Below are positions 48,985 to 58,597 of a stretch of 64,000 nucleotides of DNA, piece by piece. Both the position numbers and the translations under genes were made by a program. The notes under the pieces were generated by a model, which was not told where the DNA came from, made no database searches, and saw only the letters and a program-made list of their open reading frames with translations. Origin of the DNA: Kluyvera intermedia (lineage in GTDB: Bacteria > Pseudomonadota > Gammaproteobacteria > Enterobacterales > Enterobacteriaceae). Numbering within the stretch: the first letter of the stretch is position 1; every line of letters begins with the position of its first letter. The DNA is taken from the NCBI RefSeq assembly GCF_034424175.1, contig NZ_CP139986.1, forward strand, positions 1,612,001 through 1,676,000, read 5' to 3'.

Positions 48985-49704
48985 TTATTTATGCGGCGCG
49001 CTCTGCACCCTTAAATAGGGTAAGTTTTGTTCAAACAGCACGATGATTTTATCACTTAACGGCGTCAACAGAATCCATGGCACGCCGATGAGCACGGAGG
49101 TTAGTGAACCCACGGCGATATCCGTAAACCAGTGTGCGCCGATCATGACCCGAGGGAAGGCAAAAACGACAAAAATAGCCAGCGCGATAGCGAATGCTTT
49201 ACGGCCAAAATAGCGCCACATGAAGGCCGCGAATATCAGCAACATCATGCCGTGATCGCCCGGGAAGCTATCCCGTGAACCATCTTTGGTATTAAACGAA
49301 ATAACGTCACTCACTCGATGGGCGCCCGGCACAGACAGTGAAGGGCTGCTGCGAGTCACCGGGACAAGGTGCTGCGCCAGTTGATTGACGATGACCGCTG
49401 ACAGTAGCATCACCAGTCCGATAATCACCACCCGACGACGTCCGTTGCTGTCTTCTTTAAGCCAGAAGCTTAGCATCAGACAGCCCATTGCCAGCAGCGC
49501 ACAGCCGTCAAAGGCGCGATTATTGATGACCGCTAAAAAACCGGCATAGGTCAGGTTGCCTGCGTTAAGCCCCTGGTTAAAGAAGCGGAAAATAGCGGTG
49601 TCCACGACCGACCAGAACCCATGATTCACGGGAATAAACCAGGACATAAATAACGCCACACCGGCGGCGTTAAGGACAATAATCAAGGGAAAGCGTGTAC
49701 GCAT
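48985..49704 (-). CDS. lpxT: Kdo2-lipid A phosphotransferase LpxT
   Basis: Inner-membrane PAP2-family enzyme that transfers phosphate from undecaprenyl diphosphate to lipid A, giving 1-diphosphate lipid A and recycling the carrier. The product from MRTRFPLIIVLNAAG (49702-49704) is 239 residues (E. coli 237); longer in-frame starts lack family similarity. About six transmembrane helices are seen. PAP2 motifs are SFPGDHGMM and RVMIGAHWFTD. In E. coli and Salmonella its activity is inhibited by PmrR. The C-terminus is a short basic tail. Confidence 0.95.
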   Translation of the reverse strand: MRTRFPLIIVLNAAGVALFMSWFIPVNHGFWSVVDTAIFRFFNQGLNAGNLTYAGFLAVINNRAFDGCALLAMGCLMLSFWLKEDSNGRRRVVIIGLVMLLSAVIVNQLAQHLVPVTRSSPSLSVPGAHRVSDVISFNTKDGSRDSFPGDHGMMLLIFAAFMWRYFGRKAFAIALAIFVVFAFPRVMIGAHWFTDIAVGSLTSVLIGVPWILLTPLSDKIIVLFEQNLPYLRVQSAPHK

Positions 49705-49748
49705 CGTTATCTTCACAGCAAGTGGTCTCGCCGCAAACCTTAGCGGTA

Positions 49749-50726
49749 TTACCCTAAACGAAGTTTCAACAGTGCTGATTGGAGTAAATTCCAATCTGTC
49801 TCTGCGTCGTTGATAAGCTCAACACGGCTATCGGGCGGGGCGACATTCTGCGTTTCAATATGTAAGTCGGCACCCTGGCGGTTAATGCGAACCAGCCCTT
49901 CCGGAATACGCATAACGGCTTTCAATCGCGCTACCGGGGCCAGGCGTGCCCACTCCAGCAGACCGATGGTATCAAACTGGGTATCAGCATCGAAAATCCA
50001 GCCGCAGGCATGATAGCCCTGGCCTTGATTGACACTGCGACGCCAGCGTTGATGCTCTGGCAAACTCAGTGCCGCGAGCCCTTTATTTGTCGGATGCGAA
50101 TGGCTGTGCGCAGCACTTGCCGCAAGTTCGGTCAGGTTGTGGCGCGGCGTATCAAGGAGAGCGATATCAATATTTCCCTGTGTGGCCAGGACGTGCAGGC
50201 GTTCAGCGCCGTTTTGCTGCCACCAGTGGCGCATTGCCTGCTGACTTTCCGGTGTAGCACGATCGGATTTGTTACTGACGATAATATCCGCCACCGCGAG
50301 CTGGTCGCGGAAGTTTTCATTATCGACGATTTTATCCTCCAGCAGCTGACGCGGATCCATTACGCACACCGTGGCACGCAGATCTATCCACGGTTCATAT
50401 ACGGGAGCGGTTAACAGGTCGAGGATTTGTTTGGGGTGACCAAGGCCCGTGGGCTCAATCAGCAGACGGTCAGGTTTGCCTTGGCGTAGCAGGGTGTTCA
50501 AACCCACCTGCATCGGCAGACCATTGACGCAGCACATACAGCCACCGGGGATCTCTTTGAGTAAGGCTCCACTATCGGCTAATAGCGCGCCGTCGATACC
50601 GACTTCGCCAAACTCATTGACCAGTACGGCCCATTTTTCGTCGGCGGGTTTATGGGCGAGCAGGTGGAGGATAGAGGTCGTTTTCCCGCTGCCGAGAAAG
50701 CCGGTAATTAGATTGGTTTTAGTCAC
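49749..50726 (-). CDS. yeiR: Zinc-binding GTPase YeiR (COG0523 family)
   Basis: COG0523 G3E GTPase thought to act as a metallochaperone for zinc. The product is 325 residues (E. coli 328). The P-loop is GFLGSGKT at 9-16. The metal-binding CxCC motif is GGCMCC. Walker B/G3 is IEPTGLGHP, and the G4 motif is SNKSD. A His-rich stretch (AAHSHSH) precedes the C-terminal CobW domain. It is upstream of lpxT with a 44-bp gap and is likely cotranscribed. The ATG aligns with E. coli MTKTNLITGF. Confidence 0.95.
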   Translation of the reverse strand: MTKTNLITGFLGSGKTTSILHLLAHKPADEKWAVLVNEFGEVGIDGALLADSGALLKEIPGGCMCCVNGLPMQVGLNTLLRQGKPDRLLIEPTGLGHPKQILDLLTAPVYEPWIDLRATVCVMDPRQLLEDKIVDNENFRDQLAVADIIVSNKSDRATPESQQAMRHWWQQNGAERLHVLATQGNIDIALLDTPRHNLTELAASAAHSHSHPTNKGLAALSLPEHQRWRRSVNQGQGYHACGWIFDADTQFDTIGLLEWARLAPVARLKAVMRIPEGLVRINRQGADLHIETQNVAPPDSRVELINDAETDWNLLQSALLKLRLG

Positions 50727-50843
50727 GAAAACTCCAGAGGATAAAGAGTATTAACGCGACAACTTTATCCTGGCGAAAACGTGACGCAAAGCAAAGCTTT
50801 CCGGTGAGCCAACCTGCGCTGACTCACCGAGGGGGGATTTGCG

Positions 50844-52310
50844 TTATCCGTTAAGTGCGGTCAACAGCGCCTGACGGGCACCTTGCTGAACCAGCGTTTG
50901 CCATGCGCCTTCAATTGCCTGCACGAATTGCGGATTGGCGGGTAGGTCGCGACCAAAAATTTCCTGTAAGGTCAGTAACGCTTCGACGCGGCTGTCATTG
51001 CTGCTGTTGCTCACAAGGTTGTGAATTTTTTCAGCCAGTGGGTCGCGGATATCAATGGTATTCCCGGCATCGTCCGTGCCGCTGACATAGCGCATCCAGG
51101 CGGCAACACCCAGCGCCAGCAGCGACCAGCGAGAGCCTTCGTTTAGATGGATACGAATACCGTCAAGTAACCGCTGGGGAAGCTTTTGACTGCCGTCCAT
51201 GGCGATTTGCCAGGTGCGGTGCTGCAATGCCGGGTTACTGAAACGCTCAATCAGACTGTCGGCATAGGCATCGAAATCAACATGGGTGATGCGTAATGTC
51301 GGCGCCTGTTCCGCCATCATCAAATGGCGCGCGGCACGACGAAATGAGGCATCCTGCATACAGTCGCTGATGTGCGCATAGCCCGCCAGATAGCCCAGAT
51401 ACGCGAGGAATGAATGGCTACCGTTTAGCATGCGTAGCTTCATCTCTTCCCACGGGAGAACATCATCGACCATCTGTGCGCCAACGCTGCCCCAATCCGG
51501 GCGACCGGCGACGAAGTTATCTTCTATTACCCACTGAATAAACGGTTCGCAGCTAATGGCGCACGGATCTTCTACGCCGAGCTCGCGGGTGATTTCCGCC
51601 AGTGAGTCTTTGGTTGCGGCGGGAACGATACGGTCAACCATGGTGCCCGGAAAGCTGACATGTTCAGCAATCCAGTTTGCTAGCTGCGGGGAACGCTGCT
51701 TAGCCATATCCAGCACCGCGTTTTTCACCACGTGACCGTTGTCGGGAATGTTATCGCAGGAGAGAACGGTAAATGCTGGCAGACCGCGTTCGCGGCGGCG
51801 ATGCAGGGCTTCAACGAGGATCCCGGGCGCAGAATGAGGCTCCGTCGGTGAATGGAGATCGTGAATGATGCGCGGCTGAGTCAGATCCAGATGCCCTGTT
51901 GCCGGGTCGATGCAATAGCCTTTCTCGGTGATGGTCAATGACACAATCGCCACCTGCGGTTCGCAGAATTTTTCGATAATAGCCGCCAATGAGTCCAGCT
52001 TAGCGTTCAGACACTCGTTCACCGCACCAACGATAATCGGCTGGTTACCGGCTGCGCTTTTTTCCATCACGGTAAACAGATGATCCTGCTGACGCAGCTG
52101 ACTCATCAGTACATCGCCGCTGAACAGGCTAATTTCACAAATGCCCCAGTCGCCACCGTGCTGATTCAGTACTCGGTTGGTCAGCAACGCCTGGTGCGCA
52201 CGATGAAAGGCACCAAAACCGAAGTGCACAATGCGCGAACGTAGTTGTTGCCTGGCATATTGTGGTAACTGCACGTTTGCGGGAAGGGTGCTGGAGGCTA
52301 TTGTCTTCAT
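50844..52310 (-). CDS. yeiQ: Mannitol dehydrogenase-family oxidoreductase YeiQ (UxuB-like)
   Basis: NAD-dependent polyol/uronate dehydrogenase family, related to fructuronate reductase UxuB. The product is 488 residues, identical in length to E. coli YeiQ. The nucleotide-binding region is RIVHFGFGAFHRAHQA at about 26-41. Catalytic-domain segments include TVLSCDNIPDNGHVVKNAV, FPGTMVDRIVPA and MKLRMLNGSHSFLAYLGYL with the conserved Lys and Asn-His. E. coli YeiQ lacks an adjacent dehydratase; here uxuA is divergent across a 207-bp gap with uronate-type operators. That suggests it makes or uses D-mannonate. Confidence 0.93.
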   Translation of the reverse strand: MKTIASSTLPANVQLPQYARQQLRSRIVHFGFGAFHRAHQALLTNRVLNQHGGDWGICEISLFSGDVLMSQLRQQDHLFTVMEKSAAGNQPIIVGAVNECLNAKLDSLAAIIEKFCEPQVAIVSLTITEKGYCIDPATGHLDLTQPRIIHDLHSPTEPHSAPGILVEALHRRRERGLPAFTVLSCDNIPDNGHVVKNAVLDMAKQRSPQLANWIAEHVSFPGTMVDRIVPAATKDSLAEITRELGVEDPCAISCEPFIQWVIEDNFVAGRPDWGSVGAQMVDDVLPWEEMKLRMLNGSHSFLAYLGYLAGYAHISDCMQDASFRRAARHLMMAEQAPTLRITHVDFDAYADSLIERFSNPALQHRTWQIAMDGSQKLPQRLLDGIRIHLNEGSRWSLLALGVAAWMRYVSGTDDAGNTIDIRDPLAEKIHNLVSNSSNDSRVEALLTLQEIFGRDLPANPQFVQAIEGAWQTLVQQGARQALLTALNG

Positions 52311-52373
52311 TATCTACACATCCGATTAACCATTAATTAACGTCGGCAGTGTAAAGTTATATGACAGCAAATC

Positions 52374-52392
52374 AAATTGGTGTGCCGTATTT
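52374..52392. promoter_or_regulatory. UxuR/ExuR-like operator 1
   Basis: aaattggtgtgccgtattt resembles the AAATTGGTATACCAATTT-type operators of UxuR and ExuR. It lies 64 bp from the yeiQ start and upstream of the uxuA promoter. The assignment is by similarity to remembered E. coli sites. Confidence 0.5.
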
Positions 52393-52402
52393 ATCGCGTT
52401 AA

Positions 52403-52418
52403 TGTGAGCTGGATCAAT
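52403..52418 (+). promoter_or_regulatory. CRP-like site in the yeiQ-uxuA gap
   Basis: TGTGAGCTGGATCAAT has a perfect left half (TGTGA) and three of five matches in the right half with N6 spacing. It lies centred about 25 bp upstream of the predicted uxuA -35. Confidence 0.4.
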
Positions 52419-52435
52419 CAATCCAGGCGGATTGT

Positions 52436-52502
52436 TTGACCGTCATAAATAAGCCTGTATGGTAGTCGTCATTAACGGTGATTTTATTGGTATAACAACT
52501 TT
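52436..52502 (+). promoter_or_regulatory. uxuA promoter with downstream UxuR-like operator 2
   Basis: TTGACC (52436-52441) and TATGGT (52458-52463) are spaced by 16 bp. A second operator-like sequence, ttattggtataacaacttt at 52484-52502, lies just after the predicted start site, a position suited to repression. The ribosome-binding site ttgaggtgagg precedes the ATG at 52518. Confidence 0.55.
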
Positions 52503-52517
52503 ATTTGAGGTGAGGCA

Positions 52518-53708
52518 ATGGAACAAACCTGGCGTTGGTACGGCCCGAACGATCCGGTATCTCTTGATGATGTGCGTCAGGCTGGCGCAACGGGTGTTGT
52601 AACGGCTTTGCACCACATTCCTAACGGTCAGGTATGGCCTGTTGACGAAATTAAACAGCGTCAGGCTGTGCTGGCTGAAAAAGGGCTGACCTGGTCGGTC
52701 GTTGAAAGTATCCCGGTGCATGAAGATATCAAAACCGGCTCTGGCCAGTGCCAGACCTGGATTGCTAACTATCAGCAGAGCATCCGTAACCTCGCGGTGT
52801 GCGGTATTGATACCGTGTGCTACAACTTCATGCCAATCCTCGATTGGACGCGTACCGACCTTGAGTACACGCTGGCAGACGGCTCTAAAGCCCTGCGTTT
52901 TGATCAGATTGCCTTTGCCGCATTCGAACTGCATATCCTCAAACGTAACGGTGCGCAAAACGATTATACCGACGAAGAACAACGTCAGGCGCTGGCCTAT
53001 TTTAATGCGATGAGCGAAGCGGAAGTCACCAAATTGACCCGCAACATCATCGCGGGCCTGCCTGGTGCGGAAGAGGGGTATACCCTTGACCAGTTCCGCG
53101 CGCGTCTGGCGGAATACGATCACATCAGCAAAGATCAGCTGCGTGAAAATATGGCCGTATTCCTGCGTGCGATTGTGCCGGTTGCTGAAGAAGCGGGCGT
53201 ACGTCTGGCCGTTCATCCGGACGATCCACCGCGTCCAATCCTCGGTCTGCCACGCATTATCTCTACCATTGAAGATATGCAGTGGTTGAAAGAGACCGTC
53301 GACAGTATTAATAACGGTTTTACCATGTGTACCGGTTCTTACGGCGTACGCGCAGACAACGATCTGGTGAAAATGATCGAGACTTTTGGCGATCGTATCC
53401 ACTTTACGCACCTGCGTTCGACCTGCCGTGAAGAAAACCCGAAAACCTTCCATGAAGGCGCACACTTACAGGGTGATGTAAACATGGTGGCGGTTGTTGA
53501 CGCGATTTTGACCGAAGAGCAACGCCGTAAGAAAGCGGGCGATCTGCGCCCAATTCCAATGCGTCCTGACCACGGTCACCAAATGCTGGACGACCTGAAG
53601 AAGAAAACCAACCCGGGGTACTCGGCGATTGGTCGCCTGAAAGGGTTGGCGGAAGTGCGCGGCGTTGAACTGGCGCTGAAAATGACCAAATTCCGCGACC
53701 TGCTGTAA
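52518..53708 (+). CDS. uxuA: D-mannonate dehydratase UxuA
   Basis: Dehydrates D-mannonate to 2-keto-3-deoxygluconate in glucuronate catabolism. The product is 396 residues (E. coli UxuA 394). Features include [39 protein letters not shown], metal-binding [12 protein letters not shown], the HFTHLRS segment and MRPDHGHQM near the C-terminus. In E. coli uxuA is in the uxuAB operon at another locus; here it stands alone, divergent from yeiQ. Whether another uxuAB exists in this genome cannot be seen. Confidence 0.95.
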   Translation: MEQTWRWYGPNDPVSLDDVRQAGATGVVTALHHIPNGQVWPVDEIKQRQAVLAEKGLTWSVVESIPVHEDIKTGSGQCQTWIANYQQSIRNLAVCGIDTVCYNFMPILDWTRTDLEYTLADGSKALRFDQIAFAAFELHILKRNGAQNDYTDEEQRQALAYFNAMSEAEVTKLTRNIIAGLPGAEEGYTLDQFRARLAEYDHISKDQLRENMAVFLRAIVPVAEEAGVRLAVHPDDPPRPILGLPRIISTIEDMQWLKETVDSINNGFTMCTGSYGVRADNDLVKMIETFGDRIHFTHLRSTCREENPKTFHEGAHLQGDVNMVAVVDAILTEEQRRKKAGDLRPIPMRPDHGHQMLDDLKKKTNPGYSAIGRLKGLAEVRGVELALKMTKFRDLL

Positions 53709-53780
53709 TCGAGGATTTCTCTTCACACTGGTGCGGCTTTGGGCCTCGAAGCTTGCCCGTGTGGAGTATCTGGCAGCAAC

Positions 53781-53813
53781 AAAAAAGGACAGCCAAACGG
53801 CTGTCCTTTTTTA
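53781..53813 (+). terminator. Rho-independent terminator downstream of uxuA
   Basis: aaaaaaggacagcc pairs with ggctgtccttttttt across aaac. The A-run and T-run on both sides make it usable in both directions. It lies 72 bp after the uxuA stop. Confidence 0.85.
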
Positions 53814-53886
53814 TGGGGCGATGTGCGGTGCTTCATCCCGGCGTCGCATTCGCTCGGCAGTGCTACCCATGCGCGCTATCGCAGGA

Positions 53887-53955
53887 CTGATAAGCGCAGC
53901 GCCATCAGGCATAACAGTGCACGTTGCCGGATGCCGGCTACGCCCGCTGGCCCGG
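53887..53955. repeat. REP pair between uxuA and yeiP
   Basis: ctgataagcgcagcgccatc at 53887-53906 and the following aggc match a classic enterobacterial REP (reverse complement gcctgatggcgctgcgctta). A second unit, tgccggatgccggctacgcc at 53925-53944 and beyond, follows. They belong to a different REP subfamily from the gtagcccgg units elsewhere in the window. Confidence 0.75.
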
Positions 53956-53991
53956 ACGAGATGCCGCTAGCATCGACTCCGGGTGTCGTGA

Positions 53992-54564
53992 TTAGTCCGC
54001 GCGGCACATATAGCGTTTTTCTTCGATATGAACGCGAATTTTCTCACCGGTGGTCAGGTACTCAGGCACCTGAACAACCAGACCGGTGGTCAGGGTAGCA
54101 GGTTTAGTACGGGAGCTTGCAGAAGCCCCTTTAATGCCCGGTGCGGTTTCGGTGATTTCCAGATCCACCGTCTGCGGCAATTCCAGCGCCAGAACCTGGC
54201 CGTCCCACAGTAGAACCTGCATATCCGGCATACCACCTTCTGGGATGAACTGCAGTTCATCAGCAATCTGATCGTGAGCGAAGATATACGGGGTATAGTC
54301 TTCTTTATCCATGAACACGTACTCGTTGCCATCAATGTAAGAGAAGTCAACGAAGCGGCGGTTTAAGGTCACGGTATCGACCATGTCGTCGCCTTTAAAG
54401 CGTTCTTCCACTTTCAGACCGGTGCTGACGTCGGAAAAACGCATTTTGTACAGCGTTGCCGCGCCACGGGCGCTCGGTGACTGAATATCAATGTTTTTTA
54501 CAATCAGCAGCTTGCCGTTGTAATTCAGCACCATACCTTTTTTGATTTCGTTCGCTCTTGGCAT
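53992..54564 (-). CDS. yeiP: Elongation factor P-like protein YeiP
   Basis: EF-P paralogue of 190 residues, the same length as E. coli YeiP. Three beta-barrel domains are expected: KOW-like domain I ([25 protein letters not shown]), OB domain II and C-terminal domain III ending in [16 protein letters not shown] relieves polyproline stalling; the role of YeiP is less clear and it lacks the Lys34 modified site of EF-P. I start at 54562-54564, aligned with the family; the frame is open 23 codons further. Confidence 0.95.
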   Translation of the reverse strand: MPRANEIKKGMVLNYNGKLLIVKNIDIQSPSARGAATLYKMRFSDVSTGLKVEERFKGDDMVDTVTLNRRFVDFSYIDGNEYVFMDKEDYTPYIFAHDQIADELQFIPEGGMPDMQVLLWDGQVLALELPQTVDLEITETAPGIKGASASSRTKPATLTTGLVVQVPEYLTTGEKIRVHIEEKRYMCRAD

Positions 54565-54718
54565 TGCAGTTATCCTGTGAAAAGGGTGTCGAAAATATCG
54601 CGTAAAAGTACTCGTGCCGGGCGTTTCAGGCAAGAGGAATTAAAGGCTTTTGCCATCGCTGACCAAAAGGTGGTACTGTGCGCCACAACTGACTCAATCC
54701 TCAAATCCAGAGCCCGCG

Positions 54719-54973
54719 ATGGAATGTCGTCCAGACTGCGGCGCTTGCTGCACCGCACCTTCTATATCCAGTCCGATTCCGGGTATGCCGCATGGCAAAC
54801 CTGCTAATACGCCATGCATTCAATTAGATGAACTTCAACGTTGTAAAATCTTTGGCTCACCTTTGCGCCCGAAAGTGTGCGCTGGGCTGCAACCGGCATC
54901 TGATATGTGCGGCGCAACCCGAATCGAAGCGATGACCTGGTTGTTACATCTGGAAGCGTTGACTGCGCCCTAA
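54719..54973 (+). CDS. yeiW: YkgJ-family cysteine-cluster protein YeiW
   Basis: Small cytoplasmic protein of 84 residues, matching E. coli YeiW. The Cys pattern at the N-terminus is [11 protein letters not shown], with further Cys in NTPCIQL, QRCKIF, PKVCAGL and DMCGA, fitting the CxxCxxCC metal-binding (UPF0153) family. The metal, probably zinc or iron, is not established. The start ATG at 54719 aligns with E. coli; an upstream in-frame start would add 23 unmatched residues. Its TAA interlocks with the TAG of the convergent setB. Confidence 0.92.
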   Translation: MECRPDCGACCTAPSISSPIPGMPHGKPANTPCIQLDELQRCKIFGSPLRPKVCAGLQPASDMCGATRIEAMTWLLHLEALTAP

Positions 54974-56151
54974 ACGTCTTTAATTCGGGTCAGACAAACA
55001 ATCGTGCTGACGCACAGCACCAGCGCAATCCAGAATACCGTGTGGTAGTTCCAGATTTCAGCCACGATCCCTGCCAGCGAACCGGCGATAATCCAGCCCA
55101 CGCGTGAGGTATTGGCATACAGCGTGGTGGCTGAACCGGCTTGCCCCGGCATCAAATCCTGGAAATAAAGCATCCCAATCCCACCGAGAATACCGATGTA
55201 AATGGCGTTCAGTAGCTGCATGGCTAACAGCAGCGCCGGGCTATTAAAGGTCAACATGCCGATATAGAAGAGAAGGCCCGCCACCGCCGCGATGCGCATC
55301 AGGAAGCGTTTCCCGAGACGTTTAGCAAAATAGCCTGCAATCAACATAGTGGGGATTTCAAGACCGGCAGCGGTGCCCATCATGACCCCAGCCAGTTTCT
55401 CCGGCAGGTGCAGTTCGTTGATGATATACAGCGGCATATTGATGATATAGAGGCTGTTGGTGCCCCACATCAACGTGCAGATAACAAACAGCAGCAGGGT
55501 ATCTTTGCGATTAGATCGCGGCGCCTGAATTGCGCCGTTAGCTGACATTTTTTCTTTGCGCATGGTTGGCAGGAAAAACCAGACCATCGCTCCGCAAACC
55601 ACAAACGCCACCGCCGCGGACAGGTACATCACCGTGAAGCTAAAACCCATGGCTAGCGCGTAGGCCAGCGGCGGACCAATAACCCACGCCAGAGACACTT
55701 GGGCACGCATAATTGAGCTGAACATCACCGCTTCGCGGCCCGTTTTATCAGCGTGTTCGCGGGCAAGGGCGAACATTTGTGGGTTGGCGGTTGAGCCAAA
55801 ACTGCTGAGGAAAACGCCGACAAACAGCAAGATAAAGTAGTTACGGTTCCAGGCGAACAGAACACAGGCCAGTACGCCAAGCAGACAACAGCCGACGATC
55901 AGATTTTTACGGTCGCCGCGTTTATCCGAATACCCCGCCAGAAACTGGCTGACCAAAATGCCAATAATCGCGCTACCGGTAAAGAAGAATCCCACCATTG
56001 CTGGGCGAACGTGGACTTCATTACTCAGGAATAAACTCAGCGTTGGCGTCTGTAACGCGCCAGCGATGCCGGTTAAAAAAGCGACAATCAGAAATGATGA
56101 TGACGTGAAATCAAACGAGCGCCGAGGGGCGGCGGCGGTACTGTTTTGCAT
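54970..56151 (-). CDS. setB: Sugar efflux transporter SetB
   Basis: MFS exporter of the SET family with 12 transmembrane helices; E. coli SetB exports lactose and glucose analogues and has been linked to chromosome partitioning. The product is 393 residues, the same as E. coli. Typical segments are [38 protein letters not shown] and [24 protein letters not shown]. It is divergent from fruBKA across a 361-bp gap. Confidence 0.96.
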   Translation of the reverse strand: MQNSTAAAPRRSFDFTSSSFLIVAFLTGIAGALQTPTLSLFLSNEVHVRPAMVGFFFTGSAIIGILVSQFLAGYSDKRGDRKNLIVGCCLLGVLACVLFAWNRNYFILLFVGVFLSSFGSTANPQMFALAREHADKTGREAVMFSSIMRAQVSLAWVIGPPLAYALAMGFSFTVMYLSAAVAFVVCGAMVWFFLPTMRKEKMSANGAIQAPRSNRKDTLLLFVICTLMWGTNSLYIINMPLYIINELHLPEKLAGVMMGTAAGLEIPTMLIAGYFAKRLGKRFLMRIAAVAGLLFYIGMLTFNSPALLLAMQLLNAIYIGILGGIGMLYFQDLMPGQAGSATTLYANTSRVGWIIAGSLAGIVAEIWNYHTVFWIALVLCVSTIVCLTRIKDV

Positions 56152-56413
56152 GTTGTTTTATCGGTCACTTTAGGAGAGGCGGGGAGTTTACGCCGCGACT
56201 CAGAAAATGAACAGTAACCTAAATCAAATTAGGCACTGAAAAATAAAAAACCATTTCAAAAATTAGCTTACGTCTTGCTGACGCTATCACCTGAACCCAT
56301 TTTTGGCTTCAGCAGATGTGGCGATAATGCTAATGAAATGTGCTGTAGATCTGATTTTTGCGATCAATTTTACGGCATAACTTGCAGGCTGATTAAGAAA
56401 GGCACAAAATTAT

Positions 56414-56425
56414 TGAAACGTTTCA
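56414..56425 (+). promoter_or_regulatory. Cra (FruR) operator O1 of fruBKA
   Basis: TGAAACGTTTCA is a perfect palindrome and matches the Cra consensus core. It is 88 bp upstream of the fruB ATG. Cra represses fruBKA until fructose-1-phosphate (or F1,6BP) is present. Confidence 0.85.
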
Positions 56426-56479
56426 GCGTCGTCTTCAGCATCAGGTTCGCTAAGTACGGCGATTTTTTCTCACAAAAGC

Positions 56480-56491
56480 TGAATCGATTCA
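56480..56491 (+). promoter_or_regulatory. Cra (FruR) operator O2 of fruBKA
   Basis: TGAATCGATTCA is a perfect palindrome, matching the Cra consensus with changed centre. It is 21 bp upstream of the fruB ATG. The two-operator arrangement parallels E. coli fruB. Confidence 0.8.
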
Positions 56492-56512
56492 ATTCGAAGA
56501 GCGAGGGGAACC

Positions 56513-57643
56513 ATGTTCCAGTTAACTGTTCAGGATATTCATCCCGGCCAGCAGGCCGCGAATAAAGAAGAAGCTATTCGGCAGGTTGCTGCAGCGCTCG
56601 TTAGCGCAGGCAACGTGGCGGATGGTTACGTTGCCGGTATGCTGGCGCGTGAGCAACAAACCTCCACTTTCCTCGGTAATGGCATTGCCATTCCGCACGG
56701 CACCACCGATACCCGCGATCAGGTATTGAAAACCGGCGTCCAGGTTTACCAGTTCCCGCAGGGTGTTACCTGGGGTGAAGGGCAAACTGCGTACGTGGCT
56801 ATCGGTATTGCCGCAAGCTCTGACGAACACCTTGGCCTGCTGCGTCAGCTGACGCATGTGCTGAGTGACGACGCTGTCGCTGAACAGCTGAAAACCGCCA
56901 CCACGGCGGAAGAGCTGCGCGCGCTGCTGATGGGCGAAAAGCAAAGCGAATCGCTGAAACTGGATAACGAGATGTTGTCGCTGGATGTCGCCGCGAGCGA
57001 CCTGGTGACATTACAGGCGTTGAATGCCGCGCGTTTAAAAGAAGCTGGTGCGGTTGATGCCAACTTTGTTGCCCGTGTTATTAACGAACAACCGCTGAAT
57101 CTGGGGCAGGGTATCTGGCTTAGCGACAGTGCGGAAGGTAACCAGCGTAGCGCCATTGCGGTTAGCCGTGCGGCAACGCCATTCACCGTGGGTGAGGCAA
57201 CCGCCGCGGTATTGATTACCGTCGCTATGGCTGATGCACAGCCAACCGCCGTGCTGAACCGTCTGGTCAATCTGCTGCTGGACAATAAAGCTGAACGCTT
57301 GCTGAAAGCCGACGCCGCCACGCTGCTGGCGCTGCTGACCAGTGATGACGCTGCCGCGGAAGATGTGCTGAGCGAAGAGTTCGTTATCCGTAACGAACAC
57401 GGCCTGCATGCGCGTCCTGGCACCATGCTGGTGAATACGATTAAACAGTTTACCAGCGACATTACCGTCACCAATCTTGACGGCAGCGGTAAACCTGCCA
57501 ACGGACGTAGCCTGATGAAGGTCGTCGCGCTGGGTGTTAAAAAAGGTCATCGTCTGCGCTTTACCGCTCAGGGTGATGATGCTCGTCAGGCGCTGGACGC
57601 CATTGGCGAAGCAATTGCTTCAGGCCTTGGGGAGGGCGCATAA
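56513..57643 (+). CDS. fruB: Fructose PTS diphosphoryl transfer protein FruB (EIIA-M-HPr)
   Basis: Carries phosphate from enzyme I through an HPr-like domain to an EIIA domain and on to FruA. The product is 376 residues, the same as E. coli. The EIIA domain (1-145) has active His62 in AIPHGTTD, a central M domain follows, and the C-terminal HPr domain has active His299 in [10 protein letters not shown]. The ribosome-binding site gagggg is 6 nt upstream. It is the first gene of fruBKA; the fruK ATG follows its stop directly. Confidence 0.97.
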   Translation: MFQLTVQDIHPGQQAANKEEAIRQVAAALVSAGNVADGYVAGMLAREQQTSTFLGNGIAIPHGTTDTRDQVLKTGVQVYQFPQGVTWGEGQTAYVAIGIAASSDEHLGLLRQLTHVLSDDAVAEQLKTATTAEELRALLMGEKQSESLKLDNEMLSLDVAASDLVTLQALNAARLKEAGAVDANFVARVINEQPLNLGQGIWLSDSAEGNQRSAIAVSRAATPFTVGEATAAVLITVAMADAQPTAVLNRLVNLLLDNKAERLLKADAATLLALLTSDDAAAEDVLSEEFVIRNEHGLHARPGTMLVNTIKQFTSDITVTNLDGSGKPANGRSLMKVVALGVKKGHRLRFTAQGDDARQALDAIGEAIASGLGEGA

Positions 57644-58582
57644 ATGAGCAGAAGAGTAGCCACAATTACCTTAAACCCGGCCTATGATTTGGTAGGGTTT
57701 ACGCCAGAAGTTGAACGCGGTGAAGTGAACCTCGTGCGCACCACCGGGCTGCATGCAGCCGGTAAAGGCATCAACGTGGCAAAAGTGCTGAAGGATTTAG
57801 GTATCGACGTCACCGTCGGTGGCTTCCTGGGCAAAGACAACCAGGACGGCTTTCAGCAACTGTTCAGCGAGCTGGGCATCGCTAACCGTTTCCAGGTGGT
57901 GCAGGGCCGTACCCGTATTAACGTTAAGCTGACCGAGAAAGACGGTGAAGTCACCGATTTCAACTTCTCCGGCTTTGAAGTGACGCCAGCAGACTGGGAG
58001 CGTTTTGTTAACGATTCTCTGAGCTGGCTGGGTCAGTTCGACATGGTGTGCGTCAGCGGCAGTCTGCCAGCCGGCGTGAGCCCAGAGGCATTCACCGACT
58101 GGATGACGCGTCTGCGCAGCCAGTGTCCATGCATTATTTTCGACAGCAGCCGTGAAGCGCTGGTGGCCGGCCTGAAAGCTGCGCCGTGGTTAGTCAAACC
58201 AAACCGTCGTGAGCTGGAGATCTGGGCAGGCCGCAAGCTGCCTGAAATGAAAGACGTGATTGATGCTGCACACGCGCTGCGCGAGCAAGGTATCGCTCAC
58301 GTGGTTATCTCACTCGGCGCTGAAGGCGCGCTGTGGGTTAATGCTTCCGGCGAGTGGATTGCCAAGCCGCCTTCAATGGAAGTTGTCAGCACAGTGGGTG
58401 CCGGAGATTCAATGGTTGGTGGCCTGATTTATGGTCTGCTGATGCGTGAATCCAGCGAGCACACACTTCGTTTGGCAACGGCAGTCGCGGCGCTGGCAGT
58501 TAGCCAGAGTAACGTCGGCATTACTGATCGTACCCAGTTGGCCGCGATGATGGCGCGTGTCGACCTGAAACCTTTTAACTAA
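57644..58582 (+). CDS. fruK: 1-phosphofructokinase FruK
   Basis: PfkB-family kinase converting fructose-1-phosphate to fructose-1,6-bisphosphate. The product is 312 residues, the same as E. coli. N-terminal TLNPAYDLVG and GKGINVAKVLKDLG are PfkB substrate-binding segments, and STVGAGDSMVGG is the C-terminal signature with catalytic Asp. It is translationally coupled to fruB (adjacent TAA-ATG). Confidence 0.97.
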   Translation: MSRRVATITLNPAYDLVGFTPEVERGEVNLVRTTGLHAAGKGINVAKVLKDLGIDVTVGGFLGKDNQDGFQQLFSELGIANRFQVVQGRTRINVKLTEKDGEVTDFNFSGFEVTPADWERFVNDSLSWLGQFDMVCVSGSLPAGVSPEAFTDWMTRLRSQCPCIIFDSSREALVAGLKAAPWLVKPNRRELEIWAGRKLPEMKDVIDAAHALREQGIAHVVISLGAEGALWVNASGEWIAKPPSMEVVSTVGAGDSMVGGLIYGLLMRESSEHTLRLATAVAALAVSQSNVGITDRTQLAAMMARVDLKPFN

Positions 58583-58597
58583 CAGCGGGAGAGGCGT

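Larger units (their letters stand above)
56152..56512. other. setB-fruB intergenic region
   Basis: The 361-bp divergent control region. The right part carries two Cra-type operators (listed separately). The left part is AT-rich; I see a weak CRP-like tgtgctgtagatctga at 56340-56355 but no gene. Confidence 0.5.

Noticed and set aside
52443..53465. 340-codon open frame antisense to uxuA
   Set aside because: Shadow of uxuA; no ribosome-binding site or family similarity.
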